This document shows, one piece after another, positions 21,343-31,400 of a stretch of 64,000 nucleotides of DNA. Below the pieces are notes generated by a model. That model did not search any database, was not told the DNA's origin, and worked only from the letters and a program-made list of their open reading frames with translations. The position numbers and the translations under genes were made by a program. This stretch comes from Bedellia somnulentella (taxonomy: Eukaryota; Arthropoda; Insecta; Lepidoptera; Bedelliidae), in the NCBI GenBank assembly GCA_963576735.1, contig OY755188.1, positions 14,682,323 through 14,746,322 of the forward strand. Direction: 5' to 3'. Numbering within the stretch: position 1 is the first letter of the stretch; each line of letters begins with the position of its first letter.

Positions 21343-21448
21343 TACATACATACATTTACTCACGGCTATAAATCCCTAGAAGGGGTAGCCAGAGCTAAGG
21401 AATTTGAAATTCTTCAGCCACGTTTGGAAAGTTGAGTGGGGAAAAGAT
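21343..21448 (-). mobile_element. SINE-A copy, 5'-truncated
   Basis: The 3' third, from the ACATAC tail to GAGTGGGGAAAAGATAA, then unrelated TA-rich sequence. Confidence 0.75.
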
Positions 21449-21530
21449 AATATATATACATAATACTACATAATACACAAATAAATGACATCCAAGACTA
21501 AATACCTATCATTCTCATATAATAATTTTT

Positions 21531-21604
21531 GCTCTCAACGGGATTCGAACGCGCAACCTCCGGATCTAAAAGCTAGGCAACTATCCACCCGGCCACGGAT
21601 CAAG
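21531..21604 (-). mobile_element. tRNA-like SINE head, separate family
   Basis: On the - strand CCGTGGCCGGGTGGATAGTT (A-box-like) and GCGTTCGAATCCCGTTG (B-box) have tRNA spacing, but the acceptor ends do not pair. This is a tRNA-derived SINE head rather than a functional tRNA, and is not from SINE-B or family C. Confidence 0.55.
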
Positions 21605-21645
21605 TTATAAGAATGTAAAAAAAAAACTCGGGCAAATAATCATAA

Positions 21646-21777
21646 AAACCGAGCTTATTCTGTTCGCGCATGAATCACGCAAACTGGTGGGGCAGCCGCG
21701 CAGCGCCGGCTGCAGTGGCGGCGAGCGGGGATGACGGGCCGCGGGACTTCACCTACATCTACCTTAACGATCTATAA
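21646..21777 (+). other. GC-rich short ORF of unknown origin
   Basis: An open frame with ATG at 21670 gives 35 codons before TAA at 21775. The composition (WW, RAAPAAVAAS, DDGPRDF) and high third-position GC stand out in a window that is otherwise about two thirds AT. It could be the last exon or retrocopied end of a gene. No convincing splice acceptor or polyadenylation signal was found nearby. I do not recognise the protein. Confidence 0.3.
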
Positions 21778-21934
21778 CATCTAATTTTTACCTTGTCTAA
21801 CTTTTGTAACATTTATATCGCAGTAAACCTATATTTTATACAGTCCACTCTTATATTGAACATCGCTTCATAACACATTCTATAATATATTCAATTGGTA
21901 AAAGAGATTTATTGAGCTAATGTGAATGATAATG

Positions 21935-22375
21935 TTAGTAGAGGACGACCTCGGAGGACACATTAAGACCAAATAGAGTGTGCTCAGTAAGGCAGGCGTC
22001 CGTAACATGAAGAATAAAAGAGTAGTCTGCCGTGTAGTGCCGGCTTAGAATGTCGCTACCCCTTTCTACCCACGGGTGTCGTAAGAGGCGACTAAGGGTA
22101 TTGGGGTTTTTTATTGGATTTTTGGGCGATGCGGTTGGAGACCCATCACCAAAAACCTTTAATCTACCGTCTTTTCCCCACTCAACTTCAAAAAGTGGCT
22201 GAGGAATTTCTAATTTCTCAGCTCTGGCTACCCCTTTTAGGGATTTATAGCCGTGAGTATATGTATGTATGTATGTAAAAGAGCACGTATGAAAAGATTT
22301 ATGGATGTAAACGAAGGTAAAGACGTTTGCCAGAATCGTAAAAAGTGGCGATCGCTAGTCTCTGCCAAACTCACC
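21935..22375 (+). mobile_element. RTE LINE 3' fragment interrupted by SINE-A
   Basis: Left part 21935-22022 (AGAGGACGACCTCGGAGGAC ... ATGAAGAATAAAAGAG) and right part from 22277 (AAAAGAGCACGTATGAAAAG ... AAAGTGGCGATCGCTAGTCT) together match the C-terminal coding end of the RTE copy at 23463-24345. The 3' tail after CTCTGCC is lost and replaced by another sequence. Confidence 0.75.
22023..22276 (+). mobile_element. SINE-A copy, type 1b, nested in RTE
   Basis: Full-length type 1b. The short repeat AAAAGAG lies at 22016-22022 and 22277-22283 and matches uninterrupted RTE copies once the SINE is removed, so it is the TSD. Confidence 0.85.
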
Positions 22376-22487
22376 AGTATAACAAACCGGACACTTTTCG
22401 TAGTCCATTCTGTTCGACAGCGCAGGCGAACAGAGCGGACAGTATAACAAACGGTATGACAGAACGGACTAGACGGTTTATACGGAC

Positions 22488-22585
22488 CCGGATACTCTGA
22501 ACTCCAGATAACCATGTCAGGTGATGATCAAAAGTTGTAGTACCTCTGCCAACCCCCTCGGGGATATACGGCGTGAACATTTGAG
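22488..22585 (+). mobile_element. SINE-B 3'-end fragment
   Basis: GGATACTCTGAACTCCAG, CCTCTGCCAACCCCCTCGGG and TACGGCGTGAAC are the SINE-B 3' end. Just upstream (22375-22480) is a small GC-richer inverted repeat (GTCCATTCTGTTCG / CGAACAGAGCGGAC) of unknown origin. Confidence 0.65.
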
Positions 22586-23462
22586 CTTGAGTAGCATAAA
22601 TAACCTAGGCTTATCAATGAAGACCACGAACAGGTAATGAAGAACTGAGAGGCATAGCTTCGAGTTCTGTATGGAAAAAAGAAAGAAAGATAGTATTTAT
22701 TCATTGCCTAAGGGCACTTCTATACCAAAATACAAACGATTCACAAATTATTATCACCAAAATAAAAGTACATGGTAAAATTATCAAAAACCAACAAAAA
22801 AAAAAACTGTATTCCTATTCTAATTATTAGGAATACCAGCTGCCTTTTCTTAAACTTCCGAAAATGCAAGGCATACTTGCATCATCAATGATGTTAACAA
22901 AAAACATAACTTTCATTTGATGATTAAAAAAACATCCTCTTTCAATTACACAACACTAATAAAGAGAAAAAAGTGATATTATTATAAATAGCGGTGATAC
23001 AATAATTGTTTCAAGTAGGTCGACTAACAGACAAATATTAATAGCTAGATATCAATAAACATTAAACTTGTTAAGCATCGTAGTTACGAGTACATCCGTA
23101 ATAAAAGTGCGTGAGTAGAGCAGTTTGCTATAAAAAGTCTTGAATGAGCTAGGTTTTCTGACGGAAATTCAAATATTACACAATATTTCGATTAAAATCA
23201 CGAAAAAAAAATTTAATATAAAATATTATATTATACAGTTTTGCTTTGATTAAAAATAGTATTAACTTACGATTCTTTAAATCTATTGGGTATCTATAAA
23301 TGATTTCTTATTAATATATGTATACATACAATTTCTTGCAGCTGAAAATTAAATAAAAGCTTACGGACAAACCTCAGGACAACTTTTCGGGCCAAAGTAA
23401 TTCTTCCTGAGCACTAGATAGCCAAAGTTTAAAAATGAGAAATTCCTTCACCACACCTAGAA
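22586..23462. other. AT-rich stretch with no recognised feature
   Basis: No usable ORF. A GAAAGAAAGATAG run near 22680 could be the antisense end of a (TTTC)n-tailed LINE. Confidence 0.35.
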
Positions 23463-24345
23463 GGTACATACATACATATTCTCACGCCGTTAGTTCCCAT
23501 TGGGGTAGGCAGAGACTATCGATCGCCACTTTGTACGATCCTGGCAAACCTCTCTGGCTTCGTTTACATCCATCAATCTTTTCATACATGCTCTTTTATT
23601 CTTCATACTGCGGACACCTGCCTTTTTGAGCACATTTTCTATTTGATCCAAATGTGTCCTCCGAGGTCGTCCTCTACTAACATTACCTTCCACATTGGCT
23701 CTATATATCTCTTTCACCAATTTACTGTCATCCATCCTCTCTATGTGCCCAAACCATCTCAACATTCCCTTTTCTATCTTTCTTACAATATCATCTTTTA
23801 CACCACACCTTTCACGAATCACATCATTCCTCACACGATCACATAACCTTACATTACACACTTTTCTGAGGGATCTCATTTCTACTGCATTCACTCTACT
23901 TTCATGCTTTTTCTGCCACACCCAACATTCACTGCCATACATAAGCGTAGGAACGAGGACAGCATTATGCACAGCCATTCGGGCCTTTTCAGACACCGAC
24001 TGACTAGACATTAGACTATCCAGTGCTCCATTTACCGCATTACCCTTTTTCACTCTTCTCTCGATATCATCATCACACTTTCCATCCCTAGTAAACAAAC
24101 TTCCCAAATATACAAACTCTTTCACTTGTTCCACTTTCTTACCATTAATCTCAATCACGCATTCGGTCATATTCACCTCTCTCTCAAAAACCATAGTTTT
24201 TGTTTTATCCACATTCACCCTCATTCCCTTTTTTTCAAAAGACGCACATGCAATATTCATCATCTCTTGCAGCTCTTCCACCGATGACGCAAGTACCACT
24301 TGATCGTCGGCACATAAGAGGCATTTAATGTTGATACGATGATGT
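23463..24345 (-). pseudogene. 5'-truncated RTE-clade LINE: end of reverse transcriptase and C-terminal region
   Basis: On the - strand one open frame runs for about 285 codons to a stop at 23490. It starts inside the RT palm with the catalytic motif CADDQVVLAS (the family has YADD), then the thumb/connection region with VKEFVYLGS, a YGSECW motif, ERCGVKDD and the WFGHIERMDD region typical of RTE-like ORF2 C-termini. The endonuclease and most of the RT are missing, and the 5' break is near 24345. The 3' UTR is only about 25 bases: the CCAATGGGAACTAACGGCGT region, then GTGAGAATATGTATGTATG. The frame is undamaged, so this is a fairly young, dead-on-arrival copy. It is the best local representative of the likely enzyme donor for SINE-A and SINE-B. 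Confidence 0.85.
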
Positions 24346-24391
24346 ATTGCCTGCTTTTTTGTGACTACTGCAACAAGTCACATACTTTTTA

Positions 24392-24631
24392 CATACATAC
24401 ATACATATACTTACGGCTATAAATCCCTTAACGGGGTAGCCAGAGCTTAGGAATGAGAAATTCCTCAGCCACTTTTGGAAGTTGATTGGGGAAAAGATGG
24501 TAATAATAAATAAATGTTTTTGGTGACGGGTCTCCAACCATATCGCCCAAAAATAACTTAAGAAGCCCACCACCACCCAGCAACGGGTAGAAATGGGGTA
24601 GTGTTATTCTAAGCCGACACCACACGGCAAT
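24392..24631 (-). mobile_element. SINE-A copy, type 1c
   Basis: Near full length. A small deletion replaces the ACCCTTAGTCGCCTCTTACG block with CACCACCACC. The TSD CATACTTTTTA lies at 24381-24391 and 24632-24642. Confidence 0.85.
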
Positions 24632-24642
24632 CATACTTTTTA

Positions 24643-25160
24643 TATTTGTCATATTTAGTTGCGTACAAATATATGCCATACCAATAGTTCATTCAAGTGA
24701 TATTAAACTATGTCAGCTTTCCACGTATTTAATTATTAGATGTTTTGTCTCAAGAAAAGTGGCGCTCAAAGATAAACTACTATATAAAAGTAGTGCCAAA
24801 AAATTTATATTTTACGCCAATTTCTGCCATCTAGTGAATAAGGCAAGTATTATATATATTCAAGTAAAAGTAGAGAGCCGTGTTGCTACACTTGGAGAGG
24901 TTTTGAATCTCTACTCTGTCTTGCAACCACAAGCTCGCAACAATTTCTTTCAAGTAGTTTGTATAGATCACTACAGATGGCAGTATAATATTTAACTCTG
25001 TGCTGGTGTTTGGTCTTAATGGTTTGATTAATTAATCTAACTTTATTATTTCGTACCTAATTTGAAATTGTTCCTATGATTAATTTAAGACTTCTTGTAT
25101 TAATGATAAATCGGTTTACTTTTATCTTGATTTTCGTAAACACCATTTTGTGTGTGAAAA
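24643..25160. other. AT-rich stretch with no recognised feature
   Basis: One 78-codon frame shows no family resemblance. Nothing else was seen. Confidence 0.35.
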
Positions 25161-25164
25161 TATT

Positions 25165-25408
25165 ACATACATACATATCACGGCTATAAATCCCTTAACG
25201 GAGTAGCCAGAGCTTTGGAATGACAATTTCCTTTGCCACTTTTGGAAGTTGATTGGGGAAAAGATGGCAATAATAAATGTTTTTGGTGACGGGTCTCCCA
25301 CCACATCGCCCAAAAATCACTTAATAAGCACCTATACCCTTAGTTGCCTCTCACGATCACCCACGGGTAGAAATGGGGTAGTGTTATTCTAAGCCGACAC
25401 TGCACGGC
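25165..25408 (-). mobile_element. SINE-A copy, type 1c
   Basis: Full-length, with the GATCACCCACGGGTAGAAAT block and GCCGACACTGCACGGC head. Confidence 0.85.
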
Positions 25409-25754
25409 AAAAATTAGTTGCTTAAATATTTTCTTTTTGGAACATTAATTTAAAATAGTAATCTATTTTGCTTTTTAATATCACATTTCAATATAAAAAA
25501 ATATATTAGATTTTTTTGATTTTAATATCATGTATCAGATAAAATGTGATTAAAGTTATAATATGTTTTCATAAGAACATGCCATCTTCACTAATATACG
25601 TTTTGTCACGCTGACGCGTCGGATGCTCAGCATAGTTTGATAAAAATCTTTATTGACGAAAGCGAGAGCATTCAGCTGATATACTCAGGCTTAATTAGTT
25701 TGAATGTTTGTTGCAGACGTAGAAATATGAACAGATTTCTATAACTTTGTGATA

Positions 25755-25930
25755 ACATACATACATTCATATACTCACGGCTAGAAATACCTAGAAGGGA
25801 TAGCCAGAGCTAAGGAATTAGAAATTCCTCAGCCACTTTTGGAAAGTTGAGTGGGGAAAAAATGGTAAAGTAAAGGTTGTTGGTCATGGGTCTCCAACCG
25901 CATCGCCCAAAAAACCCTTAAAAGCCCCAT
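25755..25930 (-). mobile_element. SINE-A copy, head missing, part of an inverted pair
   Basis: Type 1a from its tail to AAAAGCCCCA, where it switches to the opposite orientation at 25931. Confidence 0.8.
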
Positions 25931-25985
25931 AGAATAGCACTACCCCATTTCTTCCTGTAGGTGTTCGTAAGACGCGGCGAAGGGT
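25931..25985 (+). mobile_element. SINE-A head fragment, inverted relative to its neighbour
   Basis: AGAATAGCACTACCCCATTT through TTGGGGCTTTTTAAGTGATC. With the previous segment it forms a head-to-head junction, and it runs directly into a SINE-B fragment. Confidence 0.7.
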
Positions 25986-26190
25986 GTTGGGGCTTTTTAA
26001 GTGATCAGAGGTACTAATACTTCAGAGCATCACGTGACATTGTCACCTGGTGTTCAGAGTACTCACGTTTACTTGGACAGTGTACTCACGTGATAAGGGG
26101 CAGGCCTATCGCCGTTTTGTACGAATACACTGTCACGCGGCAAAGTACATCTTACCCATGTGGGATTCGTCAAGATGTTTTCTGTGAACT
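25986..26190 (-). mobile_element. SINE-B internal fragment
   Basis: AGAGGTACTAATACTTCAGA through CCCATGTGGGATTCGTCAAG. The 3' tail and the tRNA head are both absent. Confidence 0.7.
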
Positions 26191-26589
26191 TTTAAAAATT
26201 AGATTTTTATTTTGAAAGTACCTATTCTTATTCGTATATAAATATGTTATTATATTCGATTTGCTTATAGCTGCAGCAATATATTGCATTTTTTTGCTAC
26301 TTTGCTAACTACAAAGTTATTAAACACCGAAATGACAAACAGACTGCAACCGAGATATTAATTTAGTTATGTAAATAATCCTAGAAAATATTAAACGGCT
26401 GCTTCAAAACGGCCAGTAAAATCATTAGTTACCTCATTATGTAAAGTTGAATCACATTTAAATACTAGTTAACATTGCTCCTCAACTTTTCATTTCATAT
26501 GCAATAGGCAACATTGAGATGCATTTTACGTAACCAAGTATCATTTTGAATGCATACAGTCTGCTGTTTCTGTTCCAAGCTTAATTATA
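26191..26589. other. AT-rich stretch with no recognised feature
   Basis: No gene or repeat recognised before the foldback element. Confidence 0.35.
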
Positions 26590-26635
26590 GACCAGAAGGG
26601 CAAGCACGAGCGGTGTTTAAACTAGTTATCGCGTG
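26590..26635 (+). mobile_element. Foldback MITE, left end (split by the errantivirus)
   Basis: AGGGCAAGCACGAGCGGTG and ACTAGTTATCGCGTG continue, after removal of the retroelement and one TSD copy, into 34079-34330. The two sides make one long inverted-repeat element. Confidence 0.75.
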
Positions 26636-26858
26636 AGTTAAATGATGGACTAACGAAATTTAATTAAAAATAATTTATTTTTATAAAATCGGACAGAGTA
26701 ACAGCTATGTACTTAGTATTACAATATTAACTTAATTCTAGTCTTACACTACTATTTATATACTAAAATATGCTTAGGTAGCAGTGTTGTGTTTAATACA
26801 ACACTGCTGTTCTAAGTTGCTGACAAACCTTATTCCAGTTGGTTTGTCCAACTTAACT
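26636..26858 (-). repeat. 3' LTR of the errantivirus
   Basis: 223 bp, with AGTTAA/TTAACT ends. On the - strand it contains a TATA-like TATATAAATAG (around 26747-26759) and an AATAAA within the A-rich segment near 26675. It also encodes the last codons and stop of env. Confidence 0.93.
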
Positions 26859-28432
26859 CCTCCCTCCCTAAGAGAGGAATCATCTGAGGATTTCACCGAA
26901 CTCTTCAGAGGATTCCGTTTTAAAATTTGGAAACATATATTATATTTAATAATAATCTGGATGCTTATTACTAACAAGATTAATATAAATAAACTTATAG
27001 TCCATATGCTAACACTGTAAACCACCATGTCACTTGAGTCATTATACTGTTTTGTCTGAGCTTGAACCGTTTTTAATATTGTTTTCACATCACTGAAGTC
27101 AATATTTCGGAGATTGATCCTATGCGTTGTCTTCTGTAGTGGTGTGAAGACCTTTGGGATGTAGACGGTTGCCAAATTGATGTCCAGTTCTGCTGCATTG
27201 ATTGATCCCCTTAACATATTGTCACCAATTGTCGTTGTACATGTTATATTTGTTCTTAAAATATAAGTCCCTTTGATCTGCTGCTTGTTTATGTACTCTC
27301 CACATTGTTCCGTGATGATTATGTTTTCTTCACTGTACACCATCCAGGATTCTGATGCTATTTGGGTTATTTTCAGCGGCTCTATTTCTAATTGAGTTTG
27401 CATACAGTTAGAATATTTTTGCCGTGGGTTGAATAATTGAGCTGCACATGTTTCTTCTTTCTGCTGGGCTATGTTCATTTCAGCGCATAAGAATCTTTCT
27501 TTATCGATTTTATTACAAGGCTTCTCGACGGGTAATGTTTTCGATGTATTCACCAGTTGGAAGGGAAATTTTGGGATAATGGTATGTTTGGTATGGTTAT
27601 CGTTAATGGGTATAGGGATAATTTTATAGTACATGTATGTGTCTTCATATATTAAAGGTACTTCCAATATGAATACTAACTTATTGTGGTCTAAATACGA
27701 TTTCATTACTATACTTTGTTCTATTTTTACTAAATTATGATAATTTACTTTAAGGATTAAATGTGCGTTTTGTTCAATCTTTCTTAAAATGGTAAGAAGT
27801 TCTGTAGAGTTTATAATCGATTGATGTAAGATGTGTAATTTACTAAATGCGATTGCAGTTTCTGTTTCTTGTACAAAATCGTGAATTGAACGAAAGTTAT
27901 TTAGAATTTGATACAAGGTATTCATTATCGAAATAGTAGTATTCAGTTTTGCCTCATTATTCAATAATGTATCTATGTGTTTTATTCTCCAATCAAGTAG
28001 ATTAATGTTAAAATTTATGTCGTCTGTAACGTTAACAAGTTTATCAAATGCCCTTTGCATTAATGACATTTTCCTATCTACTGAATGTCCTTCCTTTTTG
28101 AGTCTATCTATCTCTATGTTATATTTAACTGCATCTTCATGATCTAGATTTCCTGTAATAAGTTTTACTATTGATCCTAAAGGGTTGATAATGCCTCTTT
28201 TTGTAATTCTAATTGGTAAAATTTGAAGTAATCTATCTTTTGTTAATTCCATATAAGATTGAATTTGCACCTTAAGACTAATGAATTCCTTTCTTAAATA
28301 ACTATTTTGTCTTATAATATCATTTATCCTATTATACTCATTAATATTTAATTCAAGTTTTGAAAATAAAGTGTCTATATCTAAGGTTTTAAATATCGTC
28401 CAATGACATTTCTTCATCACTGCTGTTCCCAT
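26774..28432 (-). CDS. env: env: class I F-like fusion glycoprotein of the errantivirus
   Basis: Viral-type envelope protein for membrane attachment and fusion. The frame is open from 28465 (a TTG codon); its first ATG is at 28432, giving about 552 residues. Numbered from 28465, a dibasic cleavage site (ITKR) ends at residue 90. It is followed by GIINPLGSIV and LITGNLD, the fusion-peptide signature shared with baculovirus F proteins. A hydrophobic anchor lies near residues 482-507, with a charged cytoplasmic tail. No signal peptide is visible at the N-terminus, so expression probably needs a spliced mRNA that adds one, as known for gypsy env. The 5' end overlaps pol by about 44 bases from its ATG. 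The C-terminal codons cross the polypurine tract and end inside the 3' LTR. The reading frame has no breaks. Whether it makes infectious particles cannot be judged. Confidence 0.85.
   Translation of the reverse strand: MGTAVMKKCHWTIFKTLDIDTLFSKLELNINEYNRINDIIRQNSYLRKEFISLKVQIQSYMELTKDRLLQILPIRITKRGIINPLGSIVKLITGNLDHEDAVKYNIEIDRLKKEGHSVDRKMSLMQRAFDKLVNVTDDINFNINLLDWRIKHIDTLLNNEAKLNTTISIMNTLYQILNNFRSIHDFVQETETAIAFSKLHILHQSIINSTELLTILRKIEQNAHLILKVNYHNLVKIEQSIVMKSYLDHNKLVFILEVPLIYEDTYMYYKIIPIPINDNHTKHTIIPKFPFQLVNTSKTLPVEKPCNKIDKERFLCAEMNIAQQKEETCAAQLFNPRQKYSNCMQTQLEIEPLKITQIASESWMVYSEENIIITEQCGEYINKQQIKGTYILRTNITCTTTIGDNMLRGSINAAELDINLATVYIPKVFTPLQKTTHRINLRNIDFSDVKTILKTVQAQTKQYNDSSDMVVYSVSIWTISLFILILLVISIQIIIKYNICFQILKRNPLKSSVKSSDDSSLREGGVKLDKPTGIRFVSNLEQQCCIKHNTAT
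26859..26869 (-). promoter_or_regulatory. Polypurine tract
   Basis: On the - strand AGGGAGGGAGG directly precedes the 3' LTR (AGTTAA), the expected site of plus-strand DNA priming. It lies inside the env coding region. Confidence 0.85.
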
Positions 28433-31400
28433 TCTCAGGGGCAATATCCCGGGATTCTGTTGCAAGTTTTGAAGGTCCAGGCATGTTGATTTCGTCAGGA
28501 GGGTGAAGAGGAGTATTCCTGACCTGTGGAGGACGTTTCACATTTTTTATTGCCACCTTTGTTTTGCGTTTGTTAAGAATTACGGGCACAATATTTCTAT
28601 CTACTTTGCCTGTTACCAAGGCCTTTTCGTATCGTGGTAGCTCCTTGGCCTTTCTAGTTCTGGTAGTTTTCATATATATTGCATCCCCTTCTGTTATATT
28701 GGGTGGGTCTTCACCACCTCTTTTTTCCTTAACTTTTTCCTTATTGTTTTTCAGATTTTCTGCAATGTATTCGTATAATATTGTCAGGCGTTTTCTGTGG
28801 TCTTGTATTAATTTTTGATATAGATTCATTTCTTTGTCAATATCGAACATGTTTCCCGAGTCTGTATGTCCTAAAACGACTTCAAACGGAGTGCATGTCG
28901 TTGCTGAATGAATCGTGTTATTGTAAGCCATGATGGCGTAGGTCATTACCGAAGCCGCATCCTGGTCTTTCTTATCATATTTTGCTAATCTGTATATTTC
29001 TAGGATAGTTGAGTGAAATCTTTCAACCATTGCCATTGAATTAGGGTTATTCGGGGTACCTATGTGCATACTTATTTTATAAAGGTTCAAAAGTTCTTTT
29101 ATCAATTCATTGTTAAATTCCGTTCCCGAGTCACAGCATATGCGTCCTGGGATTCCGTAAATGCTAAAATATTTAATTAATGCCTTTACTACTTCAGGTG
29201 AACTTCTGTTAGGTATTTCAATCGCTTGACCTATTTTGCTAAAAGCGTCGACTATAGTTACATAATATTTACTCTCTACATATAATAAATCTATAAATAA
29301 TTCCTGGAAAGGTAAGTTTTGATTCTGGGTCAATTGAAGTGGTGGTTTTAAAGGTTTTCTATCATACTTCATCTTCTGGCATTTCTCGCATCCATTTATG
29401 ATAGCTGTTACAGTTTCAGTCATATTGCTCCACCAATATTGTCTCCTTATTTTAGTCAGTGTTTCCTTGATGCCCCTATGACACGTTTTACCTTCATGGT
29501 ACTTCAAAGTGATTGATTTTTGGTCTTCTTCTGAATGAGTTAAATTTTTCACTCGTTCAGTGCATTCTATAATATTTACACTCCCTTTCTTAAATAAACT
29601 AACAATTACGTTTGAAAAGATTCTTCTCATGTCCTTGTCTTCAAAATATATAAAATGTTTATGTTTTATGTCTATAAATTCTTTTAAAAGTTCCCTAACT
29701 AATTTTTCATTTCCATATGGCAAGTAAACATCAAAAATTTTTTGTTTCTTATTTGAAATATCCTTTACATCTAACTTATCCTTAAACCATTTGTGCACTA
29801 AAATTTGTCTGGGTTTTGTATCTATTGCTTCATTTAATATTGGTATGCCATCATGTTCTCTATTTGATACTGAGTGAGCGGTTGCTCCATCGTCGGAGTC
29901 TGATATTTCTATAACTTGATTTTGATTTTCCAGCTTTTCTGCTTCTTCCATTTCTTTTCTTTGTTCGTCTATTGTTCTTTCTATTTCCTCCACAATTTCT
30001 TTCACTCTGTCGTCATTATCGTCAACGTTTACCAGCATTGACTCGATATCATCATCTAAAATATTCACTTTTATTCGTGATAAGGCGTCAGCATTAGTAT
30101 TTTGACTTCCTTTCTTGTAGCAAATTTCAAAATCGTAGTCTTGAAGCTTCAACCTCCAACGGGTAAGTTTGCTGTTTGGCTCTTTTAAGGAATATAGCCA
30201 TGCAAGTGGTCTGTGGTCTGTGTAGATGGTAAATTTCTTCCCGTAAAGGTATGGCCTGAAATGTTTTACGGCCCAAACAACTGCTAGAAGTTCTTTTTCG
30301 ATTGTACTATATCTACCCTCTGTGTCGCTCAGTGCACGACTGGCGTATGCTACTGGTTTGTCTGAACCGAGTAGTCCTTGTGATAATACAGCTCCTAATG
30401 CAAAGTTTGATGCATCTGTTGTAAGGATAAAAGGTTTGCTAAAATCTGGAAATTGTAAGAGTGGTGCATTTGTTAATAGTTTTTTACAGGTTTCAAAACA
30501 TTCTAAATATTCTTCATTAACTGTTATCTTCTTTCCTTTCTTAAGGCAGGCTGTCATGGGTTTTGTAATTTTTGCAAAGTCCTTAATAAATTTTCTGTAG
30601 TAACCTAACAAGCCTAGAAAACTTTTTATTTGTGTTACACTTTGTGGTAAAGGGAATTTCAAGATGGCGTCAATTTTATCGTTATTGGGTTTCAAACCTT
30701 CGCTTGTAATAGTGTGTCCCAAATACAATACTTCTTTGCGTAGGAAATGAGATTTGTCTAATTGAACTTTCAGGTTTGTTTGCCTGAACCGTTCAAAGAC
30801 TGCTCTTAATTTCTCTACGTGTTCCTGTAAGCTCTTCGAAAAGATTATGACGTCATCCAAATAAATCAAGCAGTGTATTCCTTGTAGACCTCTAAGCACA
30901 TTATCCATTGCTCGTTGAAATGTTGCAGGTGCCGTTTTCAATCCGAATGGCATTCTGTTGAACTCGTAATGTCCAAATGGTGTACTGAATGCTGTCTTCT
31001 GTCTATCTGCTTCCGAAACCTCTATCTGATGGTACCCGCTGGCCAAATCTAATGTAGAAAAGTAGACGCTTTTACCTAGCATATCAAAAAGGTCATTGAT
31101 ATTTGGCAGTGGGTATTTGTCATCCACAGTTATTTCATTGAGACGTCTGTAGTCAACTACCATTCGCCATTTCTGTTGGCCTGATGAATCTATTTTCTTC
31201 GGAACTAGGTGGACAGGAGCACTCCAAGGAGAATGTGATTCTTTTATTATGTCGTCCCTTAGCATTTTCTCAACCTGTTTCTTGATTTCAGTAGTCTGAA
31301 CTGGAGGTAGTCTGTATGCTTTAATATTGATGGGGTCTTCGTTTTTAGTTCTTATAATATGTTTCACTTGGTTTGTGAATGATAACGGAATGTCTTCGCA

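Noticed and set aside
22237..22580. Arg-rich frames around 22237-22580 on both strands
   Set aside because: They cross a SINE-A tail, an RTE fragment and a SINE-B fragment, so no single gene is present.
30322..30600. + strand frames within the errantivirus (also 26784-27020, 28564-28818, 31543-31815)
   Set aside because: Antisense shadows of env and pol.
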